A stretch of DNA of 64,000 bases from Maribacter sp. 1_MG-2023 (lineage in GTDB: Bacteria > Bacteroidota > Bacteroidia > Flavobacteriales > Flavobacteriaceae): assembly GCF_030547005.1 (NCBI RefSeq), contig NZ_JAUOPN010000003.1, positions 276,307 to 340,306 of the forward strand, written 5' to 3'. Position numbers and translations under genes: made by a program. Positions within the stretch are counted from its first letter, which is position 1. Each line of letters opens with the position of its first letter. The notes under the pieces were generated by a model. It saw only the letters and a list, made by a program, of their open reading frames with translations, was not told the DNA's origin and made no database searches. Below are positions 8,515 through 18,846 of this stretch, piece after piece.

Positions 8515-9516
8515 ATGAACGAGAATGCGAAATTTGCGGTTTTAGGTGGTGGAAGTTGGGCTACGGCTATTGTGAAAATGCTGACCAATAACCAAGAAAA
8601 AATTGGTTGGTATATGCGTAATACCGATGCTATTGAGCATATTAAAACTCAAAAGCACAACCCAAACTACCTGACTTCGGTAGAGTTTAAGACTGAACAA
8701 TTAGTATTGACAAACGATATTAACGAAGCTGTCAACTATGCCGATGTTTTAATTTTTGCAATACCTTCTGCTTTTTTAGTTGGTGAGTTAGAAAAACTAA
8801 AGATATCGTTGAAGGATAAAATTATTTTCTCTGCAATTAAGGGTATTGTTCCAGAATCTGGATTGATAGTAGGCGAGCATTTTCATAATACGTATGAAAT
8901 TCCTTTTGAAAATATTGGTGTTATTACCGGTCCTTGCCATGCTGAAGAAGTAGCTATGGAGCGTCTTTCATACTTAACCATTGCTTGCGCAGATACTGAA
9001 AAGGCAGAATTGGTTGCCGATAATCTTGCCAGTAATTATATTAAAACCAGCATTAGTAAAGACATCATAGGTACCGAATATGCCGCTATGCTCAAGAACA
9101 TCTATGCTATTGCAGCGGGTATTGCCCACGGATTGGGTTATGGTGATAATTTTCAGAGTGTATTAATGAGTAATGCCATACGTGAAATGAAACGGTACAC
9201 CAAGCGTATTCATAAATTAGACCGCAATATTAATAAATCTGCCTATTTAGGTGATTTATTAGTAACAGGATACTCAATTTTTAGCCGAAACAGAATGTTT
9301 GGAAATATGATTGGTAAAGGATACACTGTAAAAAGTGCACAGATGGAAATGAGTATGATCGCAGAAGGATATTATGCTGCAAAAAGTGCTTATAATATAA
9401 AAGAGAACTTTACAAAAAAGGTCAAAACTCCAATTATTGACGCTGTTTATAAAGTTCTCTATGAAAATAAGAATCCTAAAAAGGTTTTTCTTGATTTAAC
9501 TAATCAATTAGATTAA
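8515..9516 (+). CDS. gpsA: NAD(P)-dependent glycerol-3-phosphate dehydrogenase
   Basis: A 333-residue protein with the N-terminal dinucleotide-binding loop GGGSWAT (residues 11-17), the TGPCHAEEVA segment near 145 (GpsA hallmark, usually GPSFA/GPSHAEE) and the catalytic lysine region AAMLKNIYAIAAGIAHGLG near 193. It reduces dihydroxyacetone phosphate to sn-glycerol-3-phosphate for phospholipid synthesis in the cytoplasm. It overlaps the convergent glpD by 4 bases; together with glpD and glpK it puts glycerol-3-phosphate formation, uptake-linked phosphorylation and oxidation in one locus. Confidence 0.95.
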   Translation: MNENAKFAVLGGGSWATAIVKMLTNNQEKIGWYMRNTDAIEHIKTQKHNPNYLTSVEFKTEQLVLTNDINEAVNYADVLIFAIPSAFLVGELEKLKISLKDKIIFSAIKGIVPESGLIVGEHFHNTYEIPFENIGVITGPCHAEEVAMERLSYLTIACADTEKAELVADNLASNYIKTSISKDIIGTEYAAMLKNIYAIAAGIAHGLGYGDNFQSVLMSNAIREMKRYTKRIHKLDRNINKSAYLGDLLVTGYSIFSRNRMFGNMIGKGYTVKSAQMEMSMIAEGYYAAKSAYNIKENFTKKVKTPIIDAVYKVLYENKNPKKVFLDLTNQLD

Positions 9517-11180
9517 CGCCTTTCTAATGAAAAATCTGAATGATCTTTTAATTCTGCGTTCAAGGTTGTTGTCCATTCTTCAATTTTGGCATCACCTACC
9601 TTAAACTTGCTTTGAAAATCCGCCATTAGCGGCCCCATTAAGGTTCTAATACTTTCTATGTCGAAATATAACCTACCAGTTCTTCTAATGAAGAAATCCA
9701 TAGGAGTTTGCACCATTTCATAATCGATACCAAAAGCTAATTCGGCTTTAGCTAAACGTACGTATTTATCATCTTCTACAATACCCTTATAATTTTCAAG
9801 AATAGTTTCTGTCTGTTTACCATAGTTAGTTACTAAAAACCAAGCATCGTGTTTTGTAAAACCTTCTTCTTTGATTTGGTCATATACCTGATCAATATAT
9901 TTTTTAACATGTTTAAATTTCTTGAATTCTACATTACCGCACAGAAATATTTTCTCTGTGTAACATTCTTTAAGTTCGGTATCATATTCCTCTTCCATTT
10001 TCTTGGCGATACGATCCACCACTCTTTCTGCCATTTTACGGTAACCTGTTAGCTTACCACCTGCAATACTTATTAAGCCCGTATCTGACACAAAAATCTC
10101 ATCTTTTCTTGATAATTCTGACGCAGACTTACCTTCTTCATGTATTAAAGGTCTTAAACCCGCCCAAGAAGAAACAATATCTTCTAACTCTAGATTAATA
10201 TCAGGAAACATATTATTTACTGCAGAAATCAAATAAATGGCATCGGCAAGATCTGTTCTTACATTATCTTTATTATCATTAAAGTTGGTATCTGTTGTAC
10301 CTACATAGGTTATTTTACCCCTCGGTATAGCAAACATCATTCTGCCATCTGGTATATCAAAATAGCAAGATTGTTTCACTGGTAATTTTTCGTACGGAAA
10401 AACCAAATGCACCCCTTTGGTCAAATGAAGTTGCTTTCCTTTTTTAGAATTGTTAAGACTTCTTAATTCATCTACCCACGGGCCAGCGGCGCTAATTACA
10501 TATTTAGATTTGATTGTAAATTCTTTGCCTGTAACTGTATCTATCGCCTTAACACCTGCAATTTTCTCATCATCATATACAAACTCATTTACCTTAGCAT
10601 AATTCAATGCTTGTGCACCAAATAAAAGACTACTTTTTATATTTTCAATGGTTAAACGGGCATCATCGGTTCTATATTCTGCATAATAACCGGCACCGTT
10701 CAAAATCTTTTTCGGCAATAAAGGCTCCAATTTCAAGGCTTCCTTTTTTTCTAGCATTTTTCGCTTATCATCTCCTGTAACCTGAGCTAGAATATCATAT
10801 ACTTTAAGCCCAATAGATGTTAACCATTTACCGTAAGAACCATTTTCTATTAACGGTAACAACATCTTTTCTGGCAGTACTAAATGCGGAGCCAATTTAT
10901 GTACGATTGCACGCTCGGATCCTACTTCTTTCACCAACCAAAAATCGAACTGCTTTAAATATCGGAGTCCGCCATGTATCAATTTGGTCGATTTACTACT
11001 TGTACCAGAAGCAAAATCTCCTTTTTCTAACAAGGCTACTTTTAATCCGCGTGATGCAGCATCTAAGGCGATACCTCCACCGGTAATTCCACCGCCGATT
11101 ACCACTAAATCAAAATCCTCCGATTCTAAGCTATCTATCGTTTTTTGGCGTTCTAAATTGGTAAATTTTATATTTTTCAT
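9513..11180 (-). CDS. glpD: FAD-dependent glycerol-3-phosphate dehydrogenase
   Basis: About 555 residues from the ATG at 11180 (MKNIKFTNLERQ); an upstream in-frame ATG at 11252 would add 24 residues of no family resemblance. The FAD-binding motif GGGITGGGIALDAASRG lies near residue 28, followed by the GlpD signature STKLIHGGLRYL. A C-terminal DAO_C domain occupies about the last 130 residues. It oxidises glycerol-3-phosphate to dihydroxyacetone phosphate, passing electrons to the quinone pool at the membrane. It lies 139 bases downstream of glpK in the same direction. Confidence 0.93.
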   Translation of the reverse strand: MKNIKFTNLERQKTIDSLESEDFDLVVIGGGITGGGIALDAASRGLKVALLEKGDFASGTSSKSTKLIHGGLRYLKQFDFWLVKEVGSERAIVHKLAPHLVLPEKMLLPLIENGSYGKWLTSIGLKVYDILAQVTGDDKRKMLEKKEALKLEPLLPKKILNGAGYYAEYRTDDARLTIENIKSSLLFGAQALNYAKVNEFVYDDEKIAGVKAIDTVTGKEFTIKSKYVISAAGPWVDELRSLNNSKKGKQLHLTKGVHLVFPYEKLPVKQSCYFDIPDGRMMFAIPRGKITYVGTTDTNFNDNKDNVRTDLADAIYLISAVNNMFPDINLELEDIVSSWAGLRPLIHEEGKSASELSRKDEIFVSDTGLISIAGGKLTGYRKMAERVVDRIAKKMEEEYDTELKECYTEKIFLCGNVEFKKFKHVKKYIDQVYDQIKEEGFTKHDAWFLVTNYGKQTETILENYKGIVEDDKYVRLAKAELAFGIDYEMVQTPMDFFIRRTGRLYFDIESIRTLMGPLMADFQSKFKVGDAKIEEWTTTLNAELKDHSDFSLERR

Positions 11181-11319
11181 CAGTAGATGTATTTTAATTT
11201 TTAAGCGGATATCTTGGTCGTAACTTAAGTAAAACCTAACATCCCTAAACAAAGATATAGCTAGTTATATGCTATTCTATGCTCTATAAAATTAATAAAT
11301 TGTAAAATTGATTACTAGG

Positions 11320-12828
<1,509 letters not shown>

Positions 12829-12888
12829 CTAAATATAGCGGAAATAAAAATTAATGCAAAGCAGCGAATTTCGAAGCGATGTGAAGAA

Positions 12889-13197
12889 TTATGTGTTTCT
12901 GTTAAAATTATATTCTCGTTCTACCAAACAAATGCGAACCGTATAAGAATCATACCAATCTGCTATACCTTTTTTTTGAGCCAGTAAATGGTTTGCCTGT
13001 TGTTTCCAATCGTGAATTGCATTTAGGCTCTCCCAGTAACTTACAGTAATTCCTATTTCTTATTTGGCACTTTCAATACCAATATAGCCAGATTGTTTTT
13101 TTGCCAACTGCTCCATGAAATCTGCCATTTCGCCATAGCCATCATCACCAGCAATTCTGGTAGAAGTAAAAATAACAGCGTAATATGGCTTCTTCAT
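12889..13197 (-). pseudogene. Antibiotic biosynthesis monooxygenase (ABM)-fold protein with in-frame stop
   Basis: Reading from the ATG at 13197, the frame gives a complete 102-codon ABM-fold protein (MKKPYYAVIFTSTRI..., then GITVSYWESLNAIHDWK..., then WYDSYTVRICLVER) except for a TAA at 13062-13060, codon 46, between ESAK and EIGITVSYW. A single change from CAA, GAA or AAA would explain it. The family is small heme-degrading or quinone-monooxygenase-like proteins. The start lies 3 bases after the stop of the upstream 118-residue gene, so they form an operon. A point nonsense mutation or sequencing error are both possible. Confidence 0.78.
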
Positions 13198-13200
13198 AGT

Positions 13201-13557
13201 TTATTGAATAAACTCTTTTTCTACAAAATAGGTAACAATTGCTTCTTTCATAAGAACCGTTTGCTCTCCGGCTTTTAGAGATGGCAATTCTTCCATAACA
13301 TTATAATGAGGCCAGCCATCTTCATCGAAAAAACTGAATTCATAAAATCCGTAAGGTTCTAAAAGACGACAAATAGCAATATGCATTAAGTCTAACTTAT
13401 CATCCTTTTTATATTTTCTATGGTACTGCCCTAATTCTTGAACTCCTACCAAATAAATTATGGCATCTAATTCTAGAGGATCGCCATCAGAAAACTTTCC
13501 TGAAAGCTTTTCTACCAAATAATCCCATCGTTCTTTTAATTGTGTATCCCTAGCCAT
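13201..13557 (-). CDS. Conserved hypothetical protein
   Basis: About 118 residues from the ATG at 13557 (MARDTQLKERWDYLVEKLSG), chosen over the longer 134-residue frame because GAAGGAAATTAT, a plausible ribosome-binding site, precedes it. It is soluble and acidic, with no signal peptide; segments such as DPLELDAIIYLVGVQELG and LMHIAICRLLEPYGFY are characteristic of a Bacteroidota family of unknown function that I recognise only as conserved. It is followed at 3 bases by the disrupted ABM-fold gene. Confidence 0.72.
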   Translation of the reverse strand: MARDTQLKERWDYLVEKLSGKFSDGDPLELDAIIYLVGVQELGQYHRKYKKDDKLDLMHIAICRLLEPYGFYEFSFFDEDGWPHYNVMEELPSLKAGEQTVLMKEAIVTYFVEKEFIQ

Positions 13558-13615
13558 ATAATTTCCTTCAACCTTATCTATGATATAGACCTTGCAAAGG
13601 TACAAATCAAAGTTC

Positions 13616-13623
13616 TATATTTG
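13616..13623 (+). promoter_or_regulatory. -7 promoter element of the cvpA-like gene
   Basis: TATATTTG matches TAnnTTTG and lies 16 bases before the start codon at 13640. A TTG at 13592-13594 is a possible -33 element at 21-base spacing. Confidence 0.5.
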
Positions 13624-13639
13624 TTAAAACACTTTACGA

Positions 13640-14164
13640 ATGGGACTTTTAGATATTTTACTTGGATTACCCTTAATATGGGGTCTATGGAAAGGATATA
13701 AAAACGGACTATTCATGGAAATAGCATCTATTGTCGCACTTGTTGCAGGTATTTTCGGAGCAATCCATTTTTCGTATATCACAGGCAACTATTTATCTGA
13801 GCATTTGAATTGGGATGAACGCAACATGAGTATCATTGCCTTTATTATAACATTGATACTTATCATCATCATTGTAAATTTAATTGGAAAACTACTGACT
13901 AAAGTTGCCAACTTCGCAATGCTTGGCGCTTTAAATAAAATTGCAGGGGGAATTTTTGGTGCTTTAAAAGTTGCTATTTTATTAGGTGCCGCTTTTATAT
14001 TTATTGATAGAATGGACAGTACATTTAATTTATTAGATGACGAGACTAAGCAAGAATCAATTCTTTATCAACCTATTAAAGATATAGGTGCACTAATTTT
14101 TGATACAGTCTTACAAAATGAAGAGCTTCAAAATGAATCTTCTGAAGAACCTGTGATCATATAA
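13640..14164 (+). CDS. CvpA-family membrane protein
   Basis: A 174-residue inner-membrane protein with four hydrophobic helices and the CvpA-family start LLDILLGLPLIWGLWKGYKNGL, a glycine-rich helix GALNKIAGGIFGALKVAILLGAA and an acidic C-terminal tail. E. coli CvpA is linked to colicin V export and envelope homeostasis; the exact role in Bacteroidota is not known. It is monocistronic and divergent from the upstream hypothetical gene. Confidence 0.86.
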   Translation: MGLLDILLGLPLIWGLWKGYKNGLFMEIASIVALVAGIFGAIHFSYITGNYLSEHLNWDERNMSIIAFIITLILIIIIVNLIGKLLTKVANFAMLGALNKIAGGIFGALKVAILLGAAFIFIDRMDSTFNLLDDETKQESILYQPIKDIGALIFDTVLQNEELQNESSEEPVII

Positions 14165-14352
14165 TCAGTTAGTCCGGTAATCTAACTTTTTGTACACTTT
14201 AACGAATATGCATTTTTGTTACTGCCCTGCGTTTAATTTTTCAATAATATTACTACATCGATAACCCAAATCGATTACGAGAGCTTAGAACACTCTTAAC
14301 TTTTTTACCTACTGCGCTACGCCGAGAGGCTACACAATTTAAAGACACTTAT

Positions 14353-14832
14353 ATGAAAATGAGATTGCTTTACGCGGTCCCTGTCTTTCTATTACTTTTT
14401 CTTGGTTCCTGCACTAGCGACTCTATAGATGATACGCCGGTACTTGAAGCTGAAAATGTTTTAACTATAGAGCAGGACCTACTAGATATTGTTAATGCAC
14501 ACAGGTTAAGTTTAAATACCAACACATTAGCTTTTAGCGATGTAGCATATAAATATGCTAACCTCCATACTGACTACATGATATCTAAAGGTAGCATTAG
14601 CCACGATAATTTTAGCTCCAGAGCATCTAAGATCGATTCTGAGATAAGCGTTGAAATGGTTGCAGAAAATGTTGCTAAAGATTATCAATCTGCTTTAGAG
14701 GCTTTTGAAGGATGGTATATTAGCAGCAGCCATAAAAAAACGATGGAAGGCGATTTTACACACACAGGTATAAGTGTAAAGAAAGATGATCTAGGCAACT
14801 ATTACTTTACCCAACTTTTTTACAAGCAGTAA
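14353..14832 (+). CDS. CAP-domain (SCP/PR1-like) lipoprotein, copy A
   Basis: A 159-residue lipoprotein (lipobox Cys20, FLGSCTSD) followed by a CAP domain: DLLDIVNAHRLSLNTN, the LHTDYMISKGSISHDNF segment (family HSxxM..., with H as putative metal ligand), AENVAKDY and WYISSSHKKTMEGDF. It is closely similar to the next gene, so the two arose by tandem duplication. The function of bacterial CAP proteins is uncertain; an envelope or extracellular role is likely. Confidence 0.85.
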   Translation: MKMRLLYAVPVFLLLFLGSCTSDSIDDTPVLEAENVLTIEQDLLDIVNAHRLSLNTNTLAFSDVAYKYANLHTDYMISKGSISHDNFSSRASKIDSEISVEMVAENVAKDYQSALEAFEGWYISSSHKKTMEGDFTHTGISVKKDDLGNYYFTQLFYKQ

Positions 14833-15102
14833 ACGTATCTTATATTATAAGGTAAAAGAAGAGGCTACCTTAGTTTATCTTAGCAAGTATCGGTCTGCAA
14901 GATTACCTATTTAGATAAAGTGAGAAAAATCATTTAAAGTGCATTTAATCACGATGAAAAATAATATGATTTTTCATTATAACACTTAATATGTTAATTA
15001 TTCGTCTCTTAACGAATATTTCATCCCCTCTATAGATGTTTTACTTCTAACTATAATCAACGGGGTTATTTTTGGCACTCACTAAAAAAATAGTTTCCCT
15101 AT

Positions 15103-15609
15103 ATGAAATCCACCTTCATCTTTTCCGCTTTAATTTTAGTCCTTTTATCCTCTTGCTCAAAAACCCAAAACTCTACAGAATTCGAAGAAAATTCTGAATA
15201 TACGCTAACAAAATACACTTTAGCCTCTTCTAAAAACCACAATACAATTGAAGCTGAACTTTTTGAGCTAATAAATAACTATAGAACAGATTTAGGTTTA
15301 AATGAATTGGTATTTGAAAACGCTACCTATTACTATGCGAGCCTTCATACGAATTATATGATTTCTAAAAAAAGTACAAGTCATGATAATTTCAGTAAAC
15401 GTGCTGAATATATTTCTGAACGATTAGATGCTGATTTTGTTTCTGAAAATGTTGCTCGCAACTATGAAACCATAGAAGATGCTTTTGCAGCTTGGTTGAA
15501 AAATCCAGGACATAAGAAAAATATAGAAGGTGAGTACAATTACTCGGCAATCAGCATCATTCAAAGCAGTAATGGAGATTTTTATTTTACTCAAATATTT
15601 GTGAAATAA
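15103..15609 (+). CDS. CAP-domain (SCP/PR1-like) lipoprotein, copy B
   Basis: A 168-residue lipoprotein (lipobox Cys18, LLSSCSKT) with the same domain order as copy A: ELFELINNYRTDLGLNEL, ASLHTNYMISKKSTSHDNF, SENVARNY and WLKNPGHKKNIEGEYNY. The GH in the last motif agrees better with the family consensus (PGHR) than the SSH of copy A. The 270-base space between the copies holds no gene and no clear terminator. It is followed by a strong terminator. Confidence 0.86.
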   Translation: MKSTFIFSALILVLLSSCSKTQNSTEFEENSEYTLTKYTLASSKNHNTIEAELFELINNYRTDLGLNELVFENATYYYASLHTNYMISKKSTSHDNFSKRAEYISERLDADFVSENVARNYETIEDAFAAWLKNPGHKKNIEGEYNYSAISIIQSSNGDFYFTQIFVK

Positions 15610-15634
15610 CTTAAGTGATAACTTATTTTTTATG

Positions 15635-15663
15635 AAAGCCTTTGTAACTCAAAGGCTTTTTTT
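15635..15663 (+). terminator. Rho-independent terminator after the CAP pair
   Basis: A 10-base stem AAAGCCTTTG / CAAAGGCTTT with a 5-base loop, followed by an unbroken T run. Confidence 0.88.
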
Positions 15664-15722
15664 ATGCTTACCTTTTAGGTGAGAAATGATCGTTTCTTTA
15701 ACTTTCACTAAAAATCACAGAA

Positions 15723-16262
15723 ATGAGTATACAAGCACCATTTAATCTTAACAAATGGATAGAAGAAAACAGAGCTTCACTTAAACCCCCCGTCGGAAAT
15801 AAAAATCTGTATAAAGATGCGGGCGATTATATTGTTATGATCGTTGCTGGACCTAACGCCAGAAAAGACTACCACTATAATGAAACTGAAGAGTTATTTT
15901 ATCAACTTGAAGGTCATATAGAAGTTCACATTCAAGAAGACGGTAAAAAACGAACCATGCAATTGGGTCCTGGAGATATGTATTTGCACCCAGCCAAAGT
16001 ACCACATTCTCCAGTACGTAAAGAAGGTTCTATTGGTTTAGTTATAGAACGTAAACGAGCAGAAATGAACGTTGATGACGGCTTATTATGGTTCTGTGAT
16101 AATTGCAATCACAAACTATATGAAACCTATTTTACCCTTCATGATATAGAAAAAGATTTCTTAGCTCATTTTAAGCATTTTTATAGCTCAGAAGAATTAA
16201 GGACTTGTAATAATTGCGGTACTGTAATGCCAGTTGATGAACGTTTTATAGCTAAAGAATAA
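15723..16262 (+). CDS. haaO: 3-hydroxyanthranilate 3,4-dioxygenase
   Basis: A 179-residue cupin dioxygenase. The N-terminal iron site is seen in DYHYNETEELFYQLEG (His and Glu ligands near residues 47-53) with a third His in LHPAKVPHSP near 98. The C-terminus carries the second, rubredoxin-like metal site as two CxxC motifs (CDNCNH near 125 and CNNCGT near 162), typical of bacterial HAO. It cleaves 3-hydroxyanthranilate in the kynurenine pathway of tryptophan degradation. Its stop overlaps the next start (TAATG). Confidence 0.93.
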   Translation: MSIQAPFNLNKWIEENRASLKPPVGNKNLYKDAGDYIVMIVAGPNARKDYHYNETEELFYQLEGHIEVHIQEDGKKRTMQLGPGDMYLHPAKVPHSPVRKEGSIGLVIERKRAEMNVDDGLLWFCDNCNHKLYETYFTLHDIEKDFLAHFKHFYSSEELRTCNNCGTVMPVDERFIAKE

Positions 16263-16633
16263 TGATAATAACAGCAAAAATTATTACGGCTCTCGTAGCC
16301 CTCATTCATATTTATATTCTCTGGTTTGAAATGTTCGCATGGACGACGACCGGTAGAAAAGTATTTAGAAATTTTCCGAAAGATTTATTTGAACCCACAA
16401 AGTCTATGGCGGCAAACCAAGGGTTATACAATGGCTTTTTAGCTGCTGGGCTAATTTGGTCTTTCTTCATAACCAACATACAATGGTCTGCAAATGTTGC
16501 ACTCTTCTTTTTAGGTTGCGTTGCTATTGCTGGTGTTTATGGTGCACTAACCGTAAGTAAAAAAATATTTATTGTTCAAAGTATTCCTGCTTTCATCGGA
16601 ATTATATTTTGGTCGATATTAAAATTTTCTTAG
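16262..16633 (+). CDS. DUF1304 family small membrane protein
   Basis: A 123-residue protein with four transmembrane helices and the DUF1304 features IYILWFEMFAWTT at the first helix and AANQGLYNGFLAAGL in the middle. The function is unknown. It is translationally coupled to the preceding haaO gene by a TAATG overlap, so it is co-expressed with tryptophan degradation, though nothing shows a direct role there. Confidence 0.87.
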   Translation: MIITAKIITALVALIHIYILWFEMFAWTTTGRKVFRNFPKDLFEPTKSMAANQGLYNGFLAAGLIWSFFITNIQWSANVALFFLGCVAIAGVYGALTVSKKIFIVQSIPAFIGIIFWSILKFS

Positions 16634-16668
16634 AATAAATTAGATGTACTTAAAGATTAAATTCTTTG

Positions 16669-16676
16669 TATTTTTG
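16669..16676 (+). promoter_or_regulatory. -7 promoter element of the aldehyde dehydrogenase gene
   Basis: TATTTTTG matches TAnnTTTG. Because it lies inside the 5' extension of the frame that opens at 16666, it supports the later start at 16714. Confidence 0.45.
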
Positions 16677-16713
16677 TAATATATCTAACATTAATTACGT
16701 AAAAAGTTATAAA

Positions 16714-18267
16714 ATGTCAAAAATAGCAGCAGATTTCGGAATACACGATGCTCTAAAAGCATTAGGAATTAAAGATGTTAACGAGGGTACTTCAACTGGA
16801 TCTAACAATTTTTCTTCAGGCGATATTATTTCATCATACTCACCAGTAGATGGTTCACTAATTGCAAAGGTCAAAACAACGACAAAAGAAGATTACGAAA
16901 TAGTAATGTCTACTGCTACGACAACTTTTAAAGAGTGGAGAACAAAACCTGCACCGCTACGTGGTGAAATTGTTAGACAATTCGGCGAAAAATTAAGAGA
17001 GCTTAAAGAACCCTTAGGCAAACTTGTTTCTTATGAAATGGGAAAAAGCTACCAAGAAGGATTAGGTGAAGTTCAAGAAATGATAGATATCTGTGATTTC
17101 GCAGTTGGTCTTTCTCGTCAGCTACACGGTTTAACTATGCATTCAGAAAGACCTGGACATAGAATGTACGAGCAATATCATTCATTAGGTGTGGTTGGTA
17201 TTATTTCTGCTTTTAATTTCCCAGTAGCCGTTTGGGCATGGAATACTGCTCTTGCTTGGATCTGTGGTGATGTTTGTGTTTGGAAACCATCAGAAAAAAC
17301 TCCTTTATGTGGTATAGCCTGTCAAAATATAGCTGCTGCAGTTATGAAAGCGAATAACTTACCTGAAGGTATTTCTTGTTTGATCAACGGTGATTATAAG
17401 ATCGGTGAATTAATGACACAAGATAATAGAGTACCGTTAGTGTCTGCTACGGGATCAATTAGAATGGGAAAAATAGTAGCTCAAGCAGTTGCAGCCAGAC
17501 TTGGAAAATCCTTGCTTGAACTTGGTGGTAACAATGCTATCATAGTTACACCAGATGCCGACTTAAAAATGACTGTTATCGGTGCCGTATTCGGTGCTGT
17601 AGGTACAGCGGGTCAACGTTGTACTTCTACTAGAAGATTGATCATTCACGAATCAATGTATGATAAAGTAAAAGAAGCTGTTGTAGCTGCATATCAACAA
17701 TTAAGAATTGGTAACCCTCTAGATGAAAACAATCACGTAGGTCCATTAATTGATACCGATGCGGTTGCTCAATATAAAACGGCTCTAGAAAAAGTGGTTA
17801 AAGAAGGTGGAAAATTAATAGTTGAAGGTGGTGTGTTAGACGGTGATGGCTTTGAAAGTGGTTGCTACGTTAAGCCTGCAATCGCAGAAGCTAAAAACGA
17901 CTTCAAAATTGTTCAACACGAAACATTTGCGCCTGTTCTTTATCTATTAAAATATTCTGGTGATGTTGAAAATGCCATTGCTATTCAAAATGGTGTAGTA
18001 CAAGGACTTTCATCTGCTATTATGACCAACAATCTTCGTGAAGCGGAACATTTTCTTTCTGCTTGGGGTAGCGATTGTGGTATTGCCAATGTAAACATCG
18101 GTACTTCTGGTGCTGAAATAGGTGGAGCCTTCGGTGGTGAGAAAGAAACTGGCGGTGGTCGCGAAAGCGGTTCTGATGCTTGGAAAGTGTACATGAGAAG
18201 ACAAACCAATACTATTAATTATACAACTGAGCTTCCTTTGGCTCAGGGCATAAAGTTTGATCTATAA
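16714..18267 (+). CDS. ALDH7-type aldehyde dehydrogenase (aminoadipate-semialdehyde / piperideine-6-carboxylate type)
   Basis: About 517 residues from the ATG at 16714 (MSKIAADFGIH). It has the NAD site GIISAFNFPVAVWAWN near residue 155, GSIRMGKIVAQ near 245, the catalytic Glu in LLELGGNNA near 270 and the catalytic Cys in GTAGQRCTSTRR near 303. The AWICGDVCVWKPSEKTPL stretch is characteristic of the antiquitin (ALDH7) group, which oxidises alpha-aminoadipate semialdehyde in lysine catabolism. Adjacent haaO suggests linkage to amino-acid catabolism more broadly. The exact substrate is inferred from family only. Confidence 0.9.
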   Translation: MSKIAADFGIHDALKALGIKDVNEGTSTGSNNFSSGDIISSYSPVDGSLIAKVKTTTKEDYEIVMSTATTTFKEWRTKPAPLRGEIVRQFGEKLRELKEPLGKLVSYEMGKSYQEGLGEVQEMIDICDFAVGLSRQLHGLTMHSERPGHRMYEQYHSLGVVGIISAFNFPVAVWAWNTALAWICGDVCVWKPSEKTPLCGIACQNIAAAVMKANNLPEGISCLINGDYKIGELMTQDNRVPLVSATGSIRMGKIVAQAVAARLGKSLLELGGNNAIIVTPDADLKMTVIGAVFGAVGTAGQRCTSTRRLIIHESMYDKVKEAVVAAYQQLRIGNPLDENNHVGPLIDTDAVAQYKTALEKVVKEGGKLIVEGGVLDGDGFESGCYVKPAIAEAKNDFKIVQHETFAPVLYLLKYSGDVENAIAIQNGVVQGLSSAIMTNNLREAEHFLSAWGSDCGIANVNIGTSGAEIGGAFGGEKETGGGRESGSDAWKVYMRRQTNTINYTTELPLAQGIKFDL

Positions 18268-18495
18268 CAAAAACATAAATTCCTTTGTATATTTAATAAC
18301 TAGGTTGCTTTTTAATTGGTTGGTTCATTTGACCAGCTACCATGAAGCAAAGTTTGTACGCCTAGAACAATAAACATGCAAAGGAAATTTATAATACCTT
18401 TTATTTTTTTCTTCATTTTATAGTGTAAATACCTCTTTATTAAACTAGTAAATTATTTTACTCTTGTAAACTAATTCTGTACAGCTTTACACAAA

Positions 18496-18510
18496 TATTG
18501 TATAGTTGGT
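18496..18510. repeat. 15-base direct repeat, copy 1
   Basis: TATTGTATAGTTGGT, identical to 18711-18725. Both copies have TACAG a short distance upstream (TACAGCTTT and TACAGTTTT). It could be a regulator site or a duplicated promoter segment. Confidence 0.6.
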
Positions 18511-18536
18511 TTTTTTCTTCCTTCAATTATAGACAT

Positions 18537-18576
18537 AAAAAAATCCTATCGACTACAAGAGGACAGGATTTTTTAA
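18537..18576 (+). terminator. Rho-independent terminator in the 18.3-18.8 kb gap
   Basis: Stem of about 13 base pairs with one mismatch (AAAAAATCCTATC / GACAGGATTTTTT) around an 11-base loop, followed by a T run. It lies 270 bases past the nearest stop codon. Confidence 0.75.
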
Positions 18577-18710
18577 CCAACTAACTCAAAACTTGAAATT
18601 ATATATTCAATGCCCAAACTTTGTGGGGAGATATATACCGTTTCAATACTTACGTAAAAATGCAAATAATAGTTGTTGCACCATACAGTTTTTTTATCGT
18701 TTCACCCTAT

Positions 18711-18725
18711 TATTGTATAGTTGGT
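18711..18725. repeat. 15-base direct repeat, copy 2
   Basis: TATTGTATAGTTGGT, identical to 18496-18510, here 121 bases upstream of the OmpA-like start codon. Confidence 0.6.
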
Positions 18726-18846
18726 ATGTATTTTAACATATCTAATATTAAGATAATGTTGATTGTAAGGTAATTAGGTGCGAATCTTTTAACATTTTTA
18801 AGATTTTTTTAATAAATTGTGCGCTAAACACTAAACATTACGTACA

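Larger units (their letters stand above)
18268..18846. other. 580-base intergenic region without a convincing gene
   Basis: The region between the aldehyde dehydrogenase and OmpA-like genes is very AT-rich. It contains a hairpin terminator at 18537-18574 and two copies of a 15-base direct repeat (18496-18510 and 18711-18725). The only small frame I noted is a 15-codon hydrophobic peptide at 18376-18423 (MQRKFIIPFIFFFIL), unsupported. The terminator, far from the upstream stop codon and preceded by the first repeat, suggests an unannotated short transcript. Confidence 0.5.

Noticed and set aside
18376..18423. A 15-codon hydrophobic leader peptide
   Set aside because: No ribosome-binding site, no coupled gene and no conserved codon pattern that would suggest attenuation.
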